Below are positions 61,791-64,000 of a DNA stretch of 64,000 nucleotides, in pieces. Source of the DNA: Agapetus fuscipes (Eukaryota > Arthropoda > Insecta > Trichoptera > Glossosomatidae); the NCBI GenBank assembly GCA_951799405.1, contig OX637356.1:12361229-12425228 (forward strand). The letters are read 5' to 3'. Position numbers and translations under genes: made by a program. The notes beneath the pieces are model-generated. The model was not told where the DNA came from. It worked only from the letters and a program-made list of their open reading frames with translations, and searched no databases. Numbering within the stretch: the first letter of the stretch is position 1; each line of letters begins with the position of its first letter.

Positions 61791-62275
61791 CGCAACTAAG
61801 CTACACATATAGTGTAACATGCGACCCCGAAGGGGTCGCATGTGGCGCTTCGGGACCTATTTATTTTTACAGGTAAGGGGGCTGGCCTCACACCGACCAC
61901 TTTCAGTTGAAGTGGGGGTTTCCCAGCTCCCGGGAGGGGCTGGTTCTCATTTCTTGTGAAGGCTGAGTAAACCTTTGAGATCGAACCCTTGCTCTCGGCA
62001 TGGAATGCAAGCATTCTACCAATTGAGCTATCGACCTTTATACGAGCTTGATCGTCGTCGCTACAAAGCGCCAATTCTCAAGCAAGACCCAGTTGCTGTA
62101 AGGCTGGATGGACCTTTGGTGACCGGTCATTGGTAAATGTTTTATGAATTTTTCAACCCAGCGAAGAGCAAATTTGAAAATATAAATGGTATATTTTTTG
62201 TGCTCCGCCGGGTATCGAACCCACAACCTTCCCATTCAGAGTCCGCAGTGTTACCACTGAGCTACGGACCGGTCT
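61791..62275 (-). mobile_element. Composite SINE-2/SINE-1 dimer, second copy
   Basis: On the minus strand, the SINE-2 head GGTCCGTAGCTCAGTGGTAA and B-box GTGGGTTCGATACCCGG, its body to GATCAAGCTCGTATAAAG, then directly the SINE-1 head GTCGATAGCTCAATTGGTAG with a deletion after GGGTTCGATCTC, and the SINE-1 body to GTGTAGCTTAGTTGCG. Same order and same join as at 28776-29330. Confidence 0.9.
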
Positions 62276-62294
62276 GTATGTGATACATATATGA

Positions 62295-62380
62295 GGATGA
62301 TTTATTTATTTTATTTTGTACATGACAAAAGAGTGCCGTTTTTGTGTGTGTCACACCTTAAGGGCCCTCAAGCATGTGTA
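62295..62380 (-). repeat. LINE-D-type tail
   Basis: AGAGTGCCGTTTTTGTGTGT, GTCACACCTTAAGGGCCCTC (inverted), with the GGATGATTTATTTATTTTAT end. Confidence 0.65.
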
Positions 62381-62748
62381 AAGGGTTTTCGTATCTTCTA
62401 GTTTTGTTTTCTAATTGAGTTTAAGTGATTTTCAATAGAGTCGGAACAAAATAATCCCCTAGTTTGCTAACCTTATAACATTCTGTTTTTTTTACTTTCT
62501 TGTTATCTAATATTAAAGTGACCTGTGAGCCAAAATAAATTGGTTATTTTCCGACTCGATTGTATATGTTTGTGTATTCTTCTTATAACCATAGAAAGAA
62601 GATTGTGTGTACAAATGTTATTTGGATTTAAGGAGTAGATCATTTTGTTTTGGAGTAATCCTAATGAGGGCTTAGATGGAGTAGCAAGTCGTAGATTTTA
62701 ATTCCAAATCACGATACAAGTCTGAGCCGGAAGTCTGCTCTGTTTCAG

Positions 62749-62784
62749 GGATTCAGTGGAATGAGAGGTTATCCAGGATTTCCG
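62749..62784 (+). CDS. Collagen exon d
   Basis: 36 nt, 12 residues GFSGMRGYPGFP. Acceptor TCTGCTCTGTTTCAG, donor CCG|GTTTGT. Phase 0 on both sides and joins exon c in register (GYM-GFS). Same size and ending (GFP) as exon b, so the two may stem from an exon duplication. Confidence 0.85.
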
Positions 62785-63089
62785 GTTTGTCCCTTTCAAT
62801 TTCATCTTTGTCTTCCGGTGAAGGAAGTAGACCATCTACTCGTGTAAAAGAAAATGTACCCTGTTTATCATTTGGTCATCTGTAATTCTTGTTGTCTGTT
62901 TTATTTTCATTGGGGAAGGAAGTAAGGTATTTCATAGATTGTATATAGAAGAGGTCTTCATTTCTATTTGGTCATCTTCAAATCACAGTTTTTTGTGTTA
63001 GTTGAACATGTTTCGGTTATTTTTCGATTGTCTACCAGCATTAAAACGATATAATAAAGCAAAGTCTTTTTTTAATATAACTAAAAGAA
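62785..63089. other. Collagen intron, no element seen
   Basis: No further Gly-X-Y exon to the window end. Confidence 0.5.
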
Positions 63090-63245
63090 ACTAAGCTCTT
63101 ATGTGCGGTGAGGGGACTCGAATCGTGCTTTTGGCATGGCGGTCCTGCGCTGTGGAATGCCCTGCCCCATGAGCTTATAGCCGTAGAGAGTGCAAGTGCG
63201 TTTAGGTCGGGATTGAAGACATGTTTGTTTCGTTACAGTTGAACA
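63090..63245 (+). mobile_element. LINE-F ORF C-terminus with tRNA-like scrap
   Basis: 63147-63240 encodes GPALWNALPHELIAVESASA, then FRSGLKTCLFRYS and a stop, a CR1-group RT ending distinct from LINE-C and LINE-D. Just upstream, CTAAGCTCTTATGTGCGGTG with GGGGACTCGAATCGTGC resembles a decayed tRNA-SINE. Confidence 0.7.
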
Positions 63246-63810
63246 GTTCCCTTGCATAGATTATTCACAAAACGACACTATTGTCTATATTGTCTTCATT
63301 ATTATTATAATTACAAAATATGAGATTTTCTTGCGTTCTAATAGAAGAAAGTAAACTTTTCAAATTACTTTTTAATTTGGTTTTCTTTTATTTAATCAAT
63401 CCTTATTCTTATTGTTTTATTACATATGGTTTCAGTTTGTATTAACACATGTAATAAACATTTTAACACACAGCTTTTTTACTCACACATAGATATTTAC
63501 TAATGCTTTTGATTACAGGTATTTACCTAATGTGTACACAGCTTACATAACAATTATTGTAATTTGAAAATAACAAACTAATATTTTGCTAACTTAAAAT
63601 TTTCTAAATTATGCTATGAAATAGGTAGTAAAATAATCTAGGTTTTTAAAAGTATTTCAGTCTTTGAAATTACTATGGACATTTTTTCAATTTCATAACT
63701 GAATCCTTCTCCCCACAAATGATTTTATAATTAAATGTATAATTATAGAAGTTTGAAAAGAATCCATAATTGAAAACAATTATTTTCATGTTTGATTCTA
63801 GGTTGATAGA
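63246..63810. other. No gene recognised
   Basis: AT-rich intron DNA. Confidence 0.4.
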
Positions 63811-63811
63811 G

Positions 63812-64000
63812 ATTAGGTTGGTACGAGGCTGACCACCCGTGCTGTAAAAATCGGTTCACTTTTGCCAATGCCACCCCGGTTCAGGGAACGGCGGCAGGAG
63901 TTGCAAGGTTTATGTCCATGTGAGGTTTTCTTTATTTGTATGCACACATGCAGAATGTGTAGGCGCGAACTTACATGTGCCTGTCTGTAGGCATGCATTT
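63812..64000 (+). repeat. R element, cut by the window end
   Basis: GATTAGGTTGGTACGAGGCT, CAGGGAACGGCGGCAGGAGT, TGCCTGTCTGTAGGCATGCA. GGCGGCAGGAGTTGC subfamily. Confidence 0.9.

Larger units (their letters stand above)
54226..62748 (+). other. Collagen intron, 8.5 kb, transposon-filled
   Basis: Holds SPE copies, R elements, the LINE-B nest, a hAT-type MITE and two SINEs. All TE ORFs between 54.2 and 62.7 kb are therefore intronic if exons c and d belong to one transcript. Confidence 0.7.

Overview
This is a eukaryotic, AT-rich, repeat-saturated window, most likely from an arthropod and probably an insect. The evidence for that is the insect-type non-LTR retrotransposons, many tRNA-headed SINEs and palindromic MITEs, a short interstitial (TTAGG)4 run at 27073-27092, and collagen mini-exons separated by long introns. 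There is no operon structure, no bacterial gene and no CRISPR. The species cannot be named from sequence alone.

The only host gene I can support is a collagen on the + strand. Four short exons are visible (53353-53414, 53562-53597, 54193-54225, 62749-62784). Each has AG/GT splice borders and encodes Gly-X-Y repeats. The last visible intron is 8.5 kb and is filled with transposons. The 53 kb upstream holds no exon I can recognise, so it is either a giant intron or intergenic DNA.

Left end (1-4.9 kb): a full-length, apparently intact Jockey/CR1-like LINE on the minus strand, with ORF1 and ORF2. It sits inside an older LINE (called LINE-C here). Its two ORFs overlap in the -1 relation across a canonical A_AAA_AAC slippery heptamer. 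Middle (5-53 kb): layered repeats with no host gene seen. Right end (53-64 kb): collagen exons, a nested transposon stack at 57.1-60.1 kb, a 5'-truncated LINE with an open 626-codon RT reading frame (LINE-B), a hAT-type MITE with an exact 8-bp target duplication, and a composite SINE.

Repeat families named here: R element (about 250 bp, about 38 copies, identical to the 3' UTR of LINE-B, usually starting at TTCCTTGACTTATAGG); SINE-1, SINE-2 and SINE-3 (tRNA-like heads); LINE-C, LINE-D, LINE-E, LINE-F and LINE-G (decayed 3' ends); MITE-U (about 245 bp, GTCCCC termini); SPE (about 100-bp short palindromic elements); FB (foldback elements made of short degenerate repeats). A compact 44-nt hammerhead-ribozyme-like fold lies in a palindromic repeat at 28359-28402.

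The parts interact as a retrotransposition community. SINE-2 heads are joined to at least three different 3' tails (LINE-D-like, SINE-1, LINE-C). R copies share the LINE-B 3' end. Insertions are often nested inside older copies with visible target-site duplications, which allows a relative chronology.
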